Source: Citrobacter arsenatis (GTDB lineage Bacteria; Pseudomonadota; Gammaproteobacteria; Enterobacterales; Enterobacteriaceae). Taken from it: a stretch of DNA of 64,000 bases. A program made the position numbers and the translations under genes. The stretch covers positions 3,224,001-3,288,000 of the forward strand of contig NZ_CP037864.1 of the NCBI RefSeq assembly GCF_004353845.1. Reading direction: 5' to 3'. Shown piece by piece: positions 43,081 to 53,228 of the stretch (position 1 is its first letter; every line of letters starts with the position of its first letter). The notes beneath the pieces are model-generated. The model saw nothing but the letters and a program-made list of their open reading frames with translations, searched no databases and had not been told where the DNA came from.

Positions 43081-43091
43081 ACAACCTCGAG

Positions 43092-44312
43092 TTACATCGT
43101 TTGTAGCAGGCTCGCTAACTGTTTATTGATCGCTAACTGATTAAATTCAGCTTCAATTTTTTCTCGGGCGCACTGCACAATCGGTTGTACCTGCTCACTG
43201 TCGAGCAGACTAAATGCCGCTAATCGCTCTGCCAGCGCCTGAGCATCGTTTTCCGGTGCCAGCCAGCCAGATTTACCGGACTCAACCAGCTCCGGTATAC
43301 CGCTGTGGACGGTGGAAATGACCGGAATGCCCACCGCCATCGCCTCCATCAGCGCCACCGGGATCCCCTCCATATCGCCGTCCCTCCCGGTGATCGACGG
43401 CAGCAGAAATACATCTGCCTGCTCAAGCATTTCCTTCACCTGATGGCTGGGCTTAAAGCCGGGCATCTCAATCACATCATTGAGTTGATATTGCTCGATC
43501 AGCGTACGCAAACGACGCTCCCACGGGCCAATGCCAAGAATGCGATACCGAAATGAAACGCCCTGCTCTTTCAACTGGCGACAGGCTTCGATAGCGATGT
43601 GCAGTCCTTTTTTCTCGGTTAACCGGGCGACAGAGATAATCTCCAGCGATGCGGCCGGCGATTTCAGTTGGCGAGGTGTAAAACGCGTCATATCGATCCC
43701 CATACGCGAGACTGCGATTTTTTGTGGCGGGCACCCCATGTTTTTTAAACGTCCTGCCCAGAGATTGCTGATGGGTAACATCAAATCCCCGCGTTGAAAC
43801 AACTGTTGATATTCAGGGGTGTAGTGGGCAAGCACATCCCGATGCGAAACATCAACACCGTGAAATACCGTAGCGATTTTTCCGCGGATCATCCCAAGCT
43901 CGCGCAGTTTGGCGGCCGTTACGCCTGCGGGGCCAAAATGAGCAATAAAGACATCCGCCTCAAACGCTCGCGGGTTCCCGCCACAAATGGCCGCCAAAAT
44001 CAGATTGCGCGCCTCATCGCCATAGCGTGCTACATTGAGCGCTTTCCAGGTTTCTGCACGGGTAACGCCGTGCAGAGCTGCTGCTGCCCTGGATTTCAGC
44101 TTTGCCAGTTTGCCGTCCGGTTCATTCAATAACCAGCGCGTTTTTTCACCCAAACGATAGGCATTAAAGGAAGCATGCGTATTTTCAAGGTCGCCCTTCT
44201 GCAAAGCGACAATCTCCACGTCGTAGCCCATATCGATAAATGCGGTAATCTGATTTAATACGAAGGTCTCGGAGGAGAGCGGAAATTTAAGCAGGAAAAA
44301 GCCAACCTTCAT
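43092..44312 (-). CDS. wcaL: WcaL, colanic acid glycosyltransferase (GT4)
   Basis: This 406-residue GT-B enzyme has a C-terminal GT4 domain with SVARLTEKKGLHIAIEA, LGIGPWERRL and the E-x7-E motif in EGIPVALMEAMAVGIPV (about residues 308-325). It adds one of the sugars of the colanic acid hexasaccharide (a galactose in E. coli). Its start overlaps wcaK by four bases. Confidence 0.94.
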   Translation of the reverse strand: MKVGFFLLKFPLSSETFVLNQITAFIDMGYDVEIVALQKGDLENTHASFNAYRLGEKTRWLLNEPDGKLAKLKSRAAAALHGVTRAETWKALNVARYGDEARNLILAAICGGNPRAFEADVFIAHFGPAGVTAAKLRELGMIRGKIATVFHGVDVSHRDVLAHYTPEYQQLFQRGDLMLPISNLWAGRLKNMGCPPQKIAVSRMGIDMTRFTPRQLKSPAASLEIISVARLTEKKGLHIAIEACRQLKEQGVSFRYRILGIGPWERRLRTLIEQYQLNDVIEMPGFKPSHQVKEMLEQADVFLLPSITGRDGDMEGIPVALMEAMAVGIPVISTVHSGIPELVESGKSGWLAPENDAQALAERLAAFSLLDSEQVQPIVQCAREKIEAEFNQLAINKQLASLLQTM

Positions 44313-45589
44313 TTTTCCCCCTCAATACGCGTTAAAACCGACTGCACCATACGCACCCCGCGTTCGCGTTCGCGCACAACCGCATCCCCTACCCGTATGT
44401 TCAGTTCGGGAAGTTGTCCGAGAGTATCGGCGACCTTGCCCTCCAGACTGCCATCTAAAAGATGGCGAATATCGACGGCCATCTCCGGTAGCCCCAGCTG
44501 TTGCATGATCCCGGCCGATTTATGCTCATAGTTAATGGCGATGGCAGGCGTCATAAAATTCATTGAGATGATGGCAGAGTGCAAGCGAGTCCCCACCGTC
44601 AGATCGCACGCACCGAGAATTATTCCCATCTCAAGGTCGTTGAGTTCATCCATCACCACATGATAACGACCCGGGTCGTTAACATACTGGCGCAGGTTCA
44701 ACGCCACCATGCGATCATCTTTGTTGTAACTATCAATACCGGTGCAGGTTGACAGCGCAATGACCTGATAGCCTTCATCAAGAATGCGGTTTACGACTCC
44801 AGCAAAAGCTTGCTCATAGGCCTGCTGCGTTGTCCCCAGACGCTTATCAAAGGGGGCAAGTTCACGCAGAGTAATGGCAACTGTCTTCTGTTTAGTGACC
44901 ATGTGTAACCAGTGCTGTACCGCATAACCAGGTTCAAAATCCTCATGATGGTTATCTACCAGCCAGGCCGTATCCACGCCTGTCTCGACTTTATCCGTGG
45001 TTATTGCGCTGCGCTTCATCAGTTCCAGACTGACGGATTCGCGTAAAATCAGCGCATTACAGCGGCCAAAAACGTAGTTCGCCAGTTGATTAAACTGCTC
45101 ATCCTGGAACGGCCCCACGCTGTGACCAATCATGTACAGCGGTTTTTTCGCCATAAACGAACACAACGCATGTTCAAACTGCGGTACACCATATAGATCG
45201 ACAAAAAACGATCCGCCGACCTGGATAATGGCGTCATAGCGCGACAGCAGACGCACAAAATCAGTAAATCCTTGGGCAATTGCAATATTGCGCAGATTAC
45301 CGGAGTCAGTGACCCGCGAGAGCAGCACCTGATGCTGATAGCGACGACGCAGCACTTTCTTCACACGTCCCACGACGCCCGCTGCGTTATTGTGCTGCTT
45401 CATTTGCAAATACAGAGGATCCCCCATCACCGGGCGGTTCAGTAACCATGAGGAACTCACCGGATAACGGCTCATCACATCGACTTCAGTCTCGGGACGC
45501 AACGTGTTAATGGCATCCAGCAAACCGCGCAGGATCGCACTATCTCCCCGGTTCCCACAGGTATGGTTGCCCAAAATTAGTAATTTCAT
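44309..45589 (-). CDS. wcaK: WcaK, colanic acid pyruvyltransferase
   Basis: This 426-residue protein of the polysaccharide pyruvyltransferase family (PF04230-type) has the N-terminal LGNHTCGNRGDSAILRGLL block and a C-terminal GTRLHSAIISMNFMTPAIAINYEHK motif shared with CsaB/WcaK. It puts the pyruvate ketal on the terminal galactose of the repeat unit using PEP. It follows wzxC after a 65-bp gap without any visible feature. Confidence 0.94.
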   Translation of the reverse strand: MKLLILGNHTCGNRGDSAILRGLLDAINTLRPETEVDVMSRYPVSSSWLLNRPVMGDPLYLQMKQHNNAAGVVGRVKKVLRRRYQHQVLLSRVTDSGNLRNIAIAQGFTDFVRLLSRYDAIIQVGGSFFVDLYGVPQFEHALCSFMAKKPLYMIGHSVGPFQDEQFNQLANYVFGRCNALILRESVSLELMKRSAITTDKVETGVDTAWLVDNHHEDFEPGYAVQHWLHMVTKQKTVAITLRELAPFDKRLGTTQQAYEQAFAGVVNRILDEGYQVIALSTCTGIDSYNKDDRMVALNLRQYVNDPGRYHVVMDELNDLEMGIILGACDLTVGTRLHSAIISMNFMTPAIAINYEHKSAGIMQQLGLPEMAVDIRHLLDGSLEGKVADTLGQLPELNIRVGDAVVRERERGVRMVQSVLTRIEGEK

Positions 45590-45654
45590 TCTGACCTCTT
45601 CTAATCATTGCCGGAGGGCGGCTGTCGCCTGTTCCGGCATGCAACAAGCACAAT

Positions 45655-47133
45655 TCATCCTGCACGAAGCAAGGTTTTCATTTTTTCACTGCGACAGAGC
45701 TGGCGTTTTATTTCCACCACCAGCGGATGGCGCGACAGCACAATCATCACCGCAAATACCAGCGCACCTGCCGCAATCTGCATCCCCAGCAACGCGCCTA
45801 ATGGCAGGTGGTTACGCAGCATTACGCCCAGCGCATAGCTCACCACAAGGGTTGGCAAAGAGAGATACAACGGCAACCACAAACTCAGCATGTACTGGCG
45901 GTAGCTGGAGCCAAGAACAGGTTTAATCATCACGAAATAGCTGAGGATCGTGTTAATCACCTGAACCAGCAAAAAGCCCAGCGTCACGCCAATCGCCCCG
46001 GCCAGGTGACCACCGATGAAAATGGCCGGAATAAACAGACAAGTTTTGAACACATTGAATTTGAAGCTGATATCAACCCGCGCTTTCGCCATCAGCAGTG
46101 AGCCGATCGGGTTCCCCACCGAGCGCAGCAACCCGACAATGCACAACAATTGCAGGATGGGAATAATGCCGTTCCACTTCTCGCCAAACACCAGCGGCAC
46201 CACGTTGTTTGACACCACCATCAACCCCAGTAGCGCCGGAAAGTTGATAATCCCGACAACCGACAGCAGTTTGTAAAAATTCACCCGTAACTTTTCACTG
46301 TCGTCCTGGATTTTGGCAAACGCCGGAAACAGTACGCGGGTAATAATCGGGTTCAATTTCATCGGAGGGACAACCGCCACGTTCCAGGCAAGATTAAATC
46401 CCCCCGCCACGCCAGCTCCCAACGTTCTGGCTAAAACCAGCGTGGAAAGGTTGGTATTGATGTAGTTGATGATGCTGTCTGCCGTCAGCCACGCGCCAAA
46501 ACGCAGATTCGACGAAACGGATGCCAGCGAAAAATGCAGCCCAGGACGGTAAATCCGGCGGCCAAAATAGCCAAACAGCAGCGTACGTAGCGTACTGTTC
46601 ACCAGGTACCCAAGAATGGCCGTCAGCGCGAGCGGCCAGAAATGGGCGCTGACCACGGTGAAGGTAAACCCGGCCAGCACAGAACTGGTTTCAATCATGC
46701 CGATTTTGTTGAAGGCCAGCTCTTTTTGCATCAGCGCACGAAACTGCTGCCCGTGCGGAATCACCACAAACGCCAGCGATAAGGTTTTGATCAGCGGTGC
46801 CAGTTCGGGGTTATTGAGTACACGGGCAATCGTCTCGCTCAAAAGATACATCGCCACGCATACCACGATACCCAGCCCAACGTTGAGCCAGTACAGCGTG
46901 GTCAGTTCAAGATAGCCAATTTCTTTACGCTGAATAATTGAATTAGCAATACCAAAGTCAGACAGCGTATCGGCCAGCGCAATGATCACCAACGACACGG
47001 TTAACAACCCGAACTGGTGGCTATCAATAATCCGCGCCAGGACGGTCATCTGAATAAGTCCGAGTCCAATAATGATCACCGTGGCAATCGCCGACCACTT
47101 TGCGCCGTTAAGCGTTTTTTCTCGTAAGCTCAT
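45655..47133 (-). CDS. wzxC: WzxC, colanic acid flippase
   Basis: This 492-residue MATE/PST-type exporter has about 12-14 transmembrane helices, beginning MSLREKTLNGAKWSAIATVI, and moves the lipid-linked colanic acid unit across the inner membrane. ATG 47133 matches the family start; the eight upstream codons overlap the end of wcaJ. It starts one base after the wcaJ stop, so is translationally linked to it. It is unrelated in sequence to the O-antigen Wzx of this window except for topology. Confidence 0.95.
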   Translation of the reverse strand: MSLREKTLNGAKWSAIATVIIIGLGLIQMTVLARIIDSHQFGLLTVSLVIIALADTLSDFGIANSIIQRKEIGYLELTTLYWLNVGLGIVVCVAMYLLSETIARVLNNPELAPLIKTLSLAFVVIPHGQQFRALMQKELAFNKIGMIETSSVLAGFTFTVVSAHFWPLALTAILGYLVNSTLRTLLFGYFGRRIYRPGLHFSLASVSSNLRFGAWLTADSIINYINTNLSTLVLARTLGAGVAGGFNLAWNVAVVPPMKLNPIITRVLFPAFAKIQDDSEKLRVNFYKLLSVVGIINFPALLGLMVVSNNVVPLVFGEKWNGIIPILQLLCIVGLLRSVGNPIGSLLMAKARVDISFKFNVFKTCLFIPAIFIGGHLAGAIGVTLGFLLVQVINTILSYFVMIKPVLGSSYRQYMLSLWLPLYLSLPTLVVSYALGVMLRNHLPLGALLGMQIAAGALVFAVMIVLSRHPLVVEIKRQLCRSEKMKTLLRAG

Positions 47134-47134
47134 G

Positions 47135-48529
47135 TTAGTACGCCGCTTTGTTAACAAAGCCTTTGAATACCGTCAGAAAAACAATTTTGATATCGAACCA
47201 CACGCTCCACTCGCGAATGTATTCGAGGTCAAACTCCACACGTTTTTCCATTTTTTCCAGCGTATCGGTTTCACCACGCCAGCCGTTGATTTGCGCCCAG
47301 CCTGTAATCCCCGGTTTCACCTTATGGCGTAACATGTATCCCTCAATTAACTGGCGGTACTGCTCGTTATGCGCCACCGCATGAGGACGTGGCCCGACAA
47401 TAGACATTCCTCCGGTCAGCACGTTAATAAACTGCGGCAACTCATCAAGCGACGTCCGGCGCAGGAAATTTCCCACAGGAGTCACGCGCGGATCGTTTTG
47501 TGTCGCCTGCGTCACCACCGCGTCGTTTTCCATCACTTTCATCGAGCGAAACTTCCAGACTTTGATCGGCTTCCCATCCATGCCATAGCGGGTCTGGCGG
47601 AAAATCACCGGTCCTTTAGAGGTCAGTTTTACCAACAGCGCTATGCCACACAGCACCGGGGAAATAAGCAGCAGGATCAGTGAAGCCAGCACGATATCTT
47701 CCGCACGCTTCAACAGGCGATTAATCCCCGAGAGCGGTGTGTCATACAGCGGCACCACCGGAACGCCGTTCATCTCCTCAATTCGTGAGTGCAGGATGTT
47801 GAAGGTAAAGACATCGGGAATGAGGATCACTGAACAGGTCGTGTCGGCCAGATCGCGCACCAGTTTTTTTACGCTGGCACCATCGCTCATCGACATGGCG
47901 ATATAAACGTTATGAATGCGTGAGGATTTGGCGTCATCCACCAGTTGCTGCAGATTTCCAGCCCAGTCGCGGGAGTTTTTTCCAGGGATAGGGTCGTGAT
48001 AGACCCCCGCCACTTCAAATCCCAGCCACGGTTCATGGCGAAAGCTGTCCAGTAGCATTTGTCCGGCTGGCAGCTCACCAGCCACCGCCACCCGGCGAGT
48101 GTTGTAACCGCGATTACGCAGCCATCCCGCGCCGTAGCGAATGAACGAACGACTCAACACCAGGCCAACGCTTGAAAGCAGATACCATGCCAGCCATACG
48201 GCGAGACGGTTATCGAAATCGTTATTAAAGGCTACCAGACCTGCGCTAAAAATCAGACTTAGGCTCCAGTTTTGCAGCAACAGCACCAGCTCTGTGGAAA
48301 TTTTGACGCCGCGCCAGGAGCGATAAAAATCCGTTATCCCCCCGAGCATTTGAAAAACAACCAGTGTGATCAGCGCCACCAGCAGGTGCATGTACAGGAA
48401 AGGCAAACCGCTTAATTCGCAGATTACCCACAACCCGCCAAACATGATGGTGATATCTGAAAAGCGTTGCACCATCGAAATTAACGACGCATTGGTTTTG
48501 GCGCGTTCGCGCTTTTTTAGATGTGTCAT
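47135..48529 (-). CDS. wcaJ: WcaJ, undecaprenyl-phosphate glucose phosphotransferase
   Basis: This 464-residue enzyme starts the colanic acid repeat by placing glucose 1-phosphate on undecaprenyl phosphate. It has an N-terminal membrane bundle (about 20-145), a soluble CoA-binding-like domain, a re-entrant helix (LASLILLLISPVLCGIALLV) and the C-terminal catalytic domain with FRQTRYGMDGKPIKVWKFRSM (split at DG), RRTSLDELPQ and SIVGPRPH. It is the only initiating transferase in the window, so colanic acid, not O-antigen, is its product. Confidence 0.96.
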   Translation of the reverse strand: MTHLKKRERAKTNASLISMVQRFSDITIMFGGLWVICELSGLPFLYMHLLVALITLVVFQMLGGITDFYRSWRGVKISTELVLLLQNWSLSLIFSAGLVAFNNDFDNRLAVWLAWYLLSSVGLVLSRSFIRYGAGWLRNRGYNTRRVAVAGELPAGQMLLDSFRHEPWLGFEVAGVYHDPIPGKNSRDWAGNLQQLVDDAKSSRIHNVYIAMSMSDGASVKKLVRDLADTTCSVILIPDVFTFNILHSRIEEMNGVPVVPLYDTPLSGINRLLKRAEDIVLASLILLLISPVLCGIALLVKLTSKGPVIFRQTRYGMDGKPIKVWKFRSMKVMENDAVVTQATQNDPRVTPVGNFLRRTSLDELPQFINVLTGGMSIVGPRPHAVAHNEQYRQLIEGYMLRHKVKPGITGWAQINGWRGETDTLEKMEKRVEFDLEYIREWSVWFDIKIVFLTVFKGFVNKAAY

Positions 48530-48583
48530 CGTGGTTCCTGTTAGTCACCCTTTGCCCATAATCGGGCAAAGGAAGCACCGGCA

Positions 48584-49954
48584 TTACTGATTCAGTAACG
48601 CCAAAAGAGTGCGCGTTCGCGCTTCCATCAACGGAATATCGCCGCGCGATTCCACGTTCAGGCGCACCACCGGTTCGGTATTGGAAGAACGTAAATTGAA
48701 GCGCCAGTCGACAAACGCCATGCTGATACCGTCCGTTCTGTCCACCGTCAGTGCCTCACGGGAAAAATGCTGCTCCACGCGTGCAATCGCTGCTGCCGGC
48801 TCAGCCAGCGTACTGTTTATTTCTCCACTCGCCGGATAAGCCACCATCCGGTCGCGGACCAGTTCACCCAGCGACTGTCCTTTCAGACACAGCAGCTCCG
48901 CCACCAGCAGCCACGGGATCATTCCGCTGTCGCAATAGGCGAAATCACGGAAATAGTGATGCGCGCTCATTTCGCCGCCATAAATCGCATCTTCATGGCG
49001 CATGCGCTCTTTGATAAACGCGTGCCCGGTTTTTGACATCACCGGCTTACCGCCTGCCGCCGTCACCACATCCACGGTGTTCCAGGACAGCCTGGGGTCG
49101 TGGATAATTTTCGCCCCCGGATTTTTCTCCAGAAACGCCTCCGCCAGCAGGCCGACAATGTAGTACCCCTCAATAAACTGACCTTTTTCATCGAACAGGA
49201 AGCAGCGGTCAAAATCACCGTCGAAGGCAATCCCCATATCCGCGCCGTGTTCAATCACCGCACTGCGCGTGTCGGCCCGGCATTCCGGCAGCAGAGGGTT
49301 GGGAATACCGTTGGGAAAGTTGCCATCCGGCGTGTTGTGAATTTTGATGAACTCAACCGGCACGCCCAGCGCCTTAAAGCGGGCCTCAATGGCGTCAACC
49401 ACCGGACCTGCCGCACCGTTGCCGGAATTGAGCACCAGCTTCATCGGTTTCAGGTTGCCGGGATTGATGTAACCCAGCAGATGGTCGATGTAGGCATCGC
49501 GGGTGGTAATACGCTGATAGCGGCCACGTTTTGCCTCATCGACCGGCGGGAAGTCGTTGGCTTCCGCCAGCCGCTGGATGTCGCGCAGACCGGTATCACC
49601 GCTGATGGGCCGCGCCCCTTCCCGCACCAGCTTCATGCCGTTGTAATCCATTGGATTATGGCTGGCAGTCACTTCAATACCTCCATCAATGCCCAGGTGG
49701 AAGGTGGCGAAGTAAATCTCTTCGGTGCCCGACATGCCGATATCCAGCACATCCACTCCCGCATCCAGCAGCCCTTTCGCCAGCGCCAGCTTTAGCGTCT
49801 CGCTGGTCAGGCGCACATCGCCGCCGAGGACAATCGTTTTTGGCTTCAGGAACTCGCCGTAAGCGCGGCCAATGCGCCACGCAATATCTTCATTCAGCTC
49901 TTCGTCCAGCCTGCCGCGAATATCGTAGGCTTTGAAACAGGTTAATTTCGTCAT
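48584..49954 (-). CDS. cpsG: CpsG (ManB), phosphomannomutase of the colanic acid operon
   Basis: This 456-residue phosphohexomutase has TASHNPMDYNG, DGDFDRCF and GEMSAHHYF motifs and makes mannose 1-phosphate for GDP-fucose in colanic acid. The end (IPLMEARTRTLLALLNQ) is that expected of E. coli CpsG, while the O-antigen copy at 27361 has another tail on an otherwise near-identical gene. This locus is therefore the likely donor of the shared segment. Confidence 0.96.
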   Translation of the reverse strand: MTKLTCFKAYDIRGRLDEELNEDIAWRIGRAYGEFLKPKTIVLGGDVRLTSETLKLALAKGLLDAGVDVLDIGMSGTEEIYFATFHLGIDGGIEVTASHNPMDYNGMKLVREGARPISGDTGLRDIQRLAEANDFPPVDEAKRGRYQRITTRDAYIDHLLGYINPGNLKPMKLVLNSGNGAAGPVVDAIEARFKALGVPVEFIKIHNTPDGNFPNGIPNPLLPECRADTRSAVIEHGADMGIAFDGDFDRCFLFDEKGQFIEGYYIVGLLAEAFLEKNPGAKIIHDPRLSWNTVDVVTAAGGKPVMSKTGHAFIKERMRHEDAIYGGEMSAHHYFRDFAYCDSGMIPWLLVAELLCLKGQSLGELVRDRMVAYPASGEINSTLAEPAAAIARVEQHFSREALTVDRTDGISMAFVDWRFNLRSSNTEPVVRLNVESRGDIPLMEARTRTLLALLNQ

Positions 49955-50020
49955 GATTTACCCTTCTTCAGGCAACAGGAGGCCCTGACTCTTAATGAGC
50001 CTTTTAATGAGTGAAATGCA

Positions 50021-50092
50021 TTTCCCGGCGCGCTTCGCTTACCGGGCCTACGGTGTTGTAGGCCGGATAAGCGCAGCGCATCCGGCATCAGG
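50021..50092. repeat. REP/BIME repeat between cpsG and cpsB
   Basis: Two opposed REP units, 50021-50051 (CCGGCGCGCTTCGCTTACCGG) and 50056-50092 (TGTAGGCCGGATAAGCGCAGC...CATCCGGCATCAGG), fill most of the 133-bp gap inside the colanic acid operon and just touch the cpsB stop. They may stabilise the upstream mRNA or reduce expression of cpsG and the genes beyond. Confidence 0.88.
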
Positions 50093-51524
50093 TACGCCCG
50101 TATCTGTCCGCAAACCGCACCACATCATCCTCATCGAGGTAAGATCCGGAGCGCACTTCAATCAGATCGAGCGGGATTTTCCCTGGGTTCTCCAGACAAT
50201 GGGTCGCCCCCAGCGGAATATAGACAGACTCGTTTTCAGCGAGCAGCTTGATATCATCATTGATGGTCACCTTCGCGGTACCGGCCACGACAACCCAGTG
50301 TTCAGCCCGGTGATGATGCATCTGCACGGACAATCCCTCCCCTGGCTTAACGGTAATTCGCTTCACCTGGTAACGCTCACCGGCATCAATAGAATCGTAC
50401 TTACCCCACGGGCGATAAACTTCACGATGAATATGGTGCTCATGACGTCCATCAGCTTTAATTTGCTCCACCACTTTTTTAACGTCCTGCACCGCGTTGC
50501 GATCGGCTATCAACACCGCGTCTTTGGTCTGCACCACCACCAGATCTTTCACCCCGACGGTCGTCACCAGGCCAGATTCGGCATACACGTAGCTGTTTTC
50601 CGTTTTATGGCTAATGACGTCGCCGTGATGCACATTCCCCTCGGCGGTATGGGCGCTGATTTCCCACAATGATGACCAGGAGCCAACATCGCTCCAGCCT
50701 GCATTCATGGGCATCACCACCGCATCGGCCGTACGCTCCATAACCGCATAGTCCACAGACTCTTCCGGGCAGGCGAGAAACGCCTGCTCATCAACACGGA
50801 TAAAATCAAGATCGGGGTCAACCGTACTCATGGCGTTTTCGCAGGCCTCAAGAATGTCGGGGCGATATTTTTTCAGTTCTTCCAGATAACGCCCGGCCCG
50901 GAACAGAAACATGCCGCTATTCCAGTAGTAGTTGCCGCTCGCCACGTAAGCCTGCGCGGTTTCCAGATTGGGTTTTTCAACAAACTGCGCCACCTCAAAC
51001 GCCACAGCGTCGGTATTCGTCGGCGATACCTCGCCACGACGGATATAGCCGTAGCCGGTTTCAGGCTGGTCCGGCACGATACCAAACGTCACCAGCTTAC
51101 CCGCACTGGCATAGGGCATCGCATTGCGAACCGCCTCGCGAAATGCCTCTTCGTCGGCAATCATGTGATCGGCCGCCAAAACCAGCAGCAGCGGATCCTC
51201 ACCCGGACTTTGACGTTTTGCCGCCAGGGCAGCCAGCGCTATCGCCGGTGCCGTATTACGTCCGGCGGGTTCGAGAATAATGTTCTCAGTCAGCTTGTGC
51301 AGTTGTCGTAACTGTTCCGCGACGATAAAACGATGTTGTTCATTACAGATAACTACCGGGCTTTCGCACTCCACGCCGTTCAGACGGCAAATCGTTGTCT
51401 GTAGCATGGTGAGATCGCCTTTCAGACACAGGAACTGCTTTGGATACAGCACGCGGGACAGTGGCCATAAACGGCTACCCGAGCCACCGGCCATCACCAC
51501 CGGAAAGAGTTTGCTTTGATTCAT
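50088..51524 (-). CDS. cpsB: CpsB (ManC), mannose-1-phosphate guanylyltransferase of the colanic acid operon
   Basis: This 478-residue enzyme has the VVMAGGSGSRLWPLSRVLYP N-terminus, FVEKPN loop and C-terminal cupin-like domain with SVQMHHHRAEHWVVVAG. It supplies GDP-mannose for GDP-fucose. Two adjacent ATG codons exist; the second (51524) gives the E. coli length and better spacing from GGGG. It shares one base with the wcaI stop. It is GC-rich, unlike its O-antigen paralogue at 28732. Confidence 0.96.
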   Translation of the reverse strand: MNQSKLFPVVMAGGSGSRLWPLSRVLYPKQFLCLKGDLTMLQTTICRLNGVECESPVVICNEQHRFIVAEQLRQLHKLTENIILEPAGRNTAPAIALAALAAKRQSPGEDPLLLVLAADHMIADEEAFREAVRNAMPYASAGKLVTFGIVPDQPETGYGYIRRGEVSPTNTDAVAFEVAQFVEKPNLETAQAYVASGNYYWNSGMFLFRAGRYLEELKKYRPDILEACENAMSTVDPDLDFIRVDEQAFLACPEESVDYAVMERTADAVVMPMNAGWSDVGSWSSLWEISAHTAEGNVHHGDVISHKTENSYVYAESGLVTTVGVKDLVVVQTKDAVLIADRNAVQDVKKVVEQIKADGRHEHHIHREVYRPWGKYDSIDAGERYQVKRITVKPGEGLSVQMHHHRAEHWVVVAGTAKVTINDDIKLLAENESVYIPLGATHCLENPGKIPLDLIEVRSGSYLDEDDVVRFADRYGRT

Positions 51525-52750
51525 CATGTACCCCGAATATCAGCAATAAATTGACTCAGCACGTTTTCTTTATCCAGCGTGCGTTCGGCATACTCACGTG
51601 CCACCGTGTTCACTTTTGGCATCATCAGCGCCTGTTGAATCCCGCAAACCAGCGCATGCACTGATTCCGGCTCGACACACACCGCGATGCCTGGGTGAGC
51701 GACACAAAGCTGCCCCAGCTCGGTTTCAGGTTCGGCGGTAATAACCGCATTACCGCCAACGGCGAGAATATTGGTCAGTTTGGAGGGCAGTACGGCATCC
51801 GCCGCACCGCGCTTTTGCACCACCAGATGACAATCCGCTATTTTGAGCAACGCCGGCAGCGCGGCATAAGATTGCAGCGGAAAGAACATCACATTGCCCA
51901 GACCGCGTTCGCTGACCATACTCTCCAGCCGCGCTTTACCCCCGCCCTGCCCGACAATCACAAACAGCCAGGGTTGCTCACTCAACTGGGCCGCCGCGTC
52001 GATGACGCACTCCAGCCCCTGCTTTTCACCGATATTGCCCGAGTAAAGAATGATCTTTTGGGAGGCAGGCAAGCCCAGTTGCTGGCGCAACGCCAGAGCA
52101 TCGGCGTCGTTCACGTCGCGAAAACGCGCCACTTCCGACCAGTTCGGAAAGAAAATCACCTTGTGCGGCGCAACGCCTTTTTCCATGGCTTTGTGCATCA
52201 TGGAACGGGAAATGGTCGAAACATGGTCCATATTCAACAGCCCACTGCGCTCAAAGACGCTGGCCAGTTTTGCCACCATACCCTGCTTGCCTGTGCCCGC
52301 CATGCCAAGCCCCAGCATGGCATCGACTTCGTAATCCTGAACGTGCAGCAGCGTGCGGGCGCCACAAAGCTTTGCCAGCAGGCGCATACCCGGCGTACAA
52401 AACAGCGTCGGCACTACGCCGATAATGCGATCCGGCTTCCAGCGACGTTGCGCCAGCAGCGGGAAGAAACTGCTCAGGGCGAAACTGCCCAAATGCAGCA
52501 GGCGCTTGAGGGTTGAGGGTTGCTCAGGCACATACAGCGGACAACGCCAGACAACGGCGTCCCCCTCTTCGCGACGGTAACGCCAGGATGAATAGCTACC
52601 CTTTACCTTCCACTGCGGATAATAAGGCGGCGCGGTGATGACCCGAACGTCATGCCCCTGTTGCGCCATCCACTCCACCATTTCACCGGTATATTTGCCG
52701 ATACCGGTCAGCTCCGGCGAATAATTGATGCCATACACGAGGATCCTCAT
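51524..52750 (-). CDS. wcaI: WcaI, colanic acid glycosyltransferase (GT4)
   Basis: This 408-residue GT-B enzyme begins YGINYSPELTGIGKYTGEM and has ILYSGNIGEKQGLE, IVGQGGGK and the E/G-rich PSKLTNILAVGGNAVI acceptor region of GT4. In E. coli it adds fucose to the glucose-PP-lipid. It is absent from the otherwise parallel O-antigen GDP-fucose module. It overlaps gmm and cpsB (ATGA; TGATG). Confidence 0.95.
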   Translation of the reverse strand: MRILVYGINYSPELTGIGKYTGEMVEWMAQQGHDVRVITAPPYYPQWKVKGSYSSWRYRREEGDAVVWRCPLYVPEQPSTLKRLLHLGSFALSSFFPLLAQRRWKPDRIIGVVPTLFCTPGMRLLAKLCGARTLLHVQDYEVDAMLGLGMAGTGKQGMVAKLASVFERSGLLNMDHVSTISRSMMHKAMEKGVAPHKVIFFPNWSEVARFRDVNDADALALRQQLGLPASQKIILYSGNIGEKQGLECVIDAAAQLSEQPWLFVIVGQGGGKARLESMVSERGLGNVMFFPLQSYAALPALLKIADCHLVVQKRGAADAVLPSKLTNILAVGGNAVITAEPETELGQLCVAHPGIAVCVEPESVHALVCGIQQALMMPKVNTVAREYAERTLDKENVLSQFIADIRGT

Positions 52751-53226
52751 AGCCCAGGTACCCCGGTCTGACTTGTTGCACAGAAGTAAGCCCTGCTGTT
52801 GTCGTGCACGTGGTCACTGGCCAGAATTTCTGAAGTCTCCAGCCAGCGGTAGGCGTCATGCTGAACGTCAGGCAGTTGCAGGTCGTTTTCCGACACCCGC
52901 AGACGAAATCCCAGCACGATGTAATGCGTTGAGAAATCATCCCCGGAAAAGTTGTCGTCATAGAAGTGCTGCCAGACACCGTAAAACTCCGCAGCGGACA
53001 GCGGTAAACGTAACCCCAGCTCAGCTTCAGTCAGCCGCTCAAATGCCGCGTGCAGCGGTTCATCTTTTTGCACCCGACCGCCGGGCACGAACCAATACCC
53101 CTGCGCCGGACGATTGAGGCGCTTTCCGAGCAGAAATTCGCCGTGGCCGTTTTCCACGATTAAATCGATGGAAATCAGCGGCGTTGAACGTACAACGGTG
53201 GCAAAATCCTCATGACGTAAAAACAT
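52747..53226 (-). CDS. gmm: Gmm (WcaH), GDP-mannose mannosyl hydrolase
   Basis: This 159-residue modified Nudix enzyme (GGRVQKDEPLHAAFERLTEAE) hydrolyses GDP-mannose/GDP-glucose. The start follows the fcl stop by two bases; its stop overlaps wcaI by four. It is the colanic paralogue of the gene at 30173. Confidence 0.94.
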   Translation of the reverse strand: MFLRHEDFATVVRSTPLISIDLIVENGHGEFLLGKRLNRPAQGYWFVPGGRVQKDEPLHAAFERLTEAELGLRLPLSAAEFYGVWQHFYDDNFSGDDFSTHYIVLGFRLRVSENDLQLPDVQHDAYRWLETSEILASDHVHDNSRAYFCATSQTGVPGL

Positions 53227-53228
53227 GC

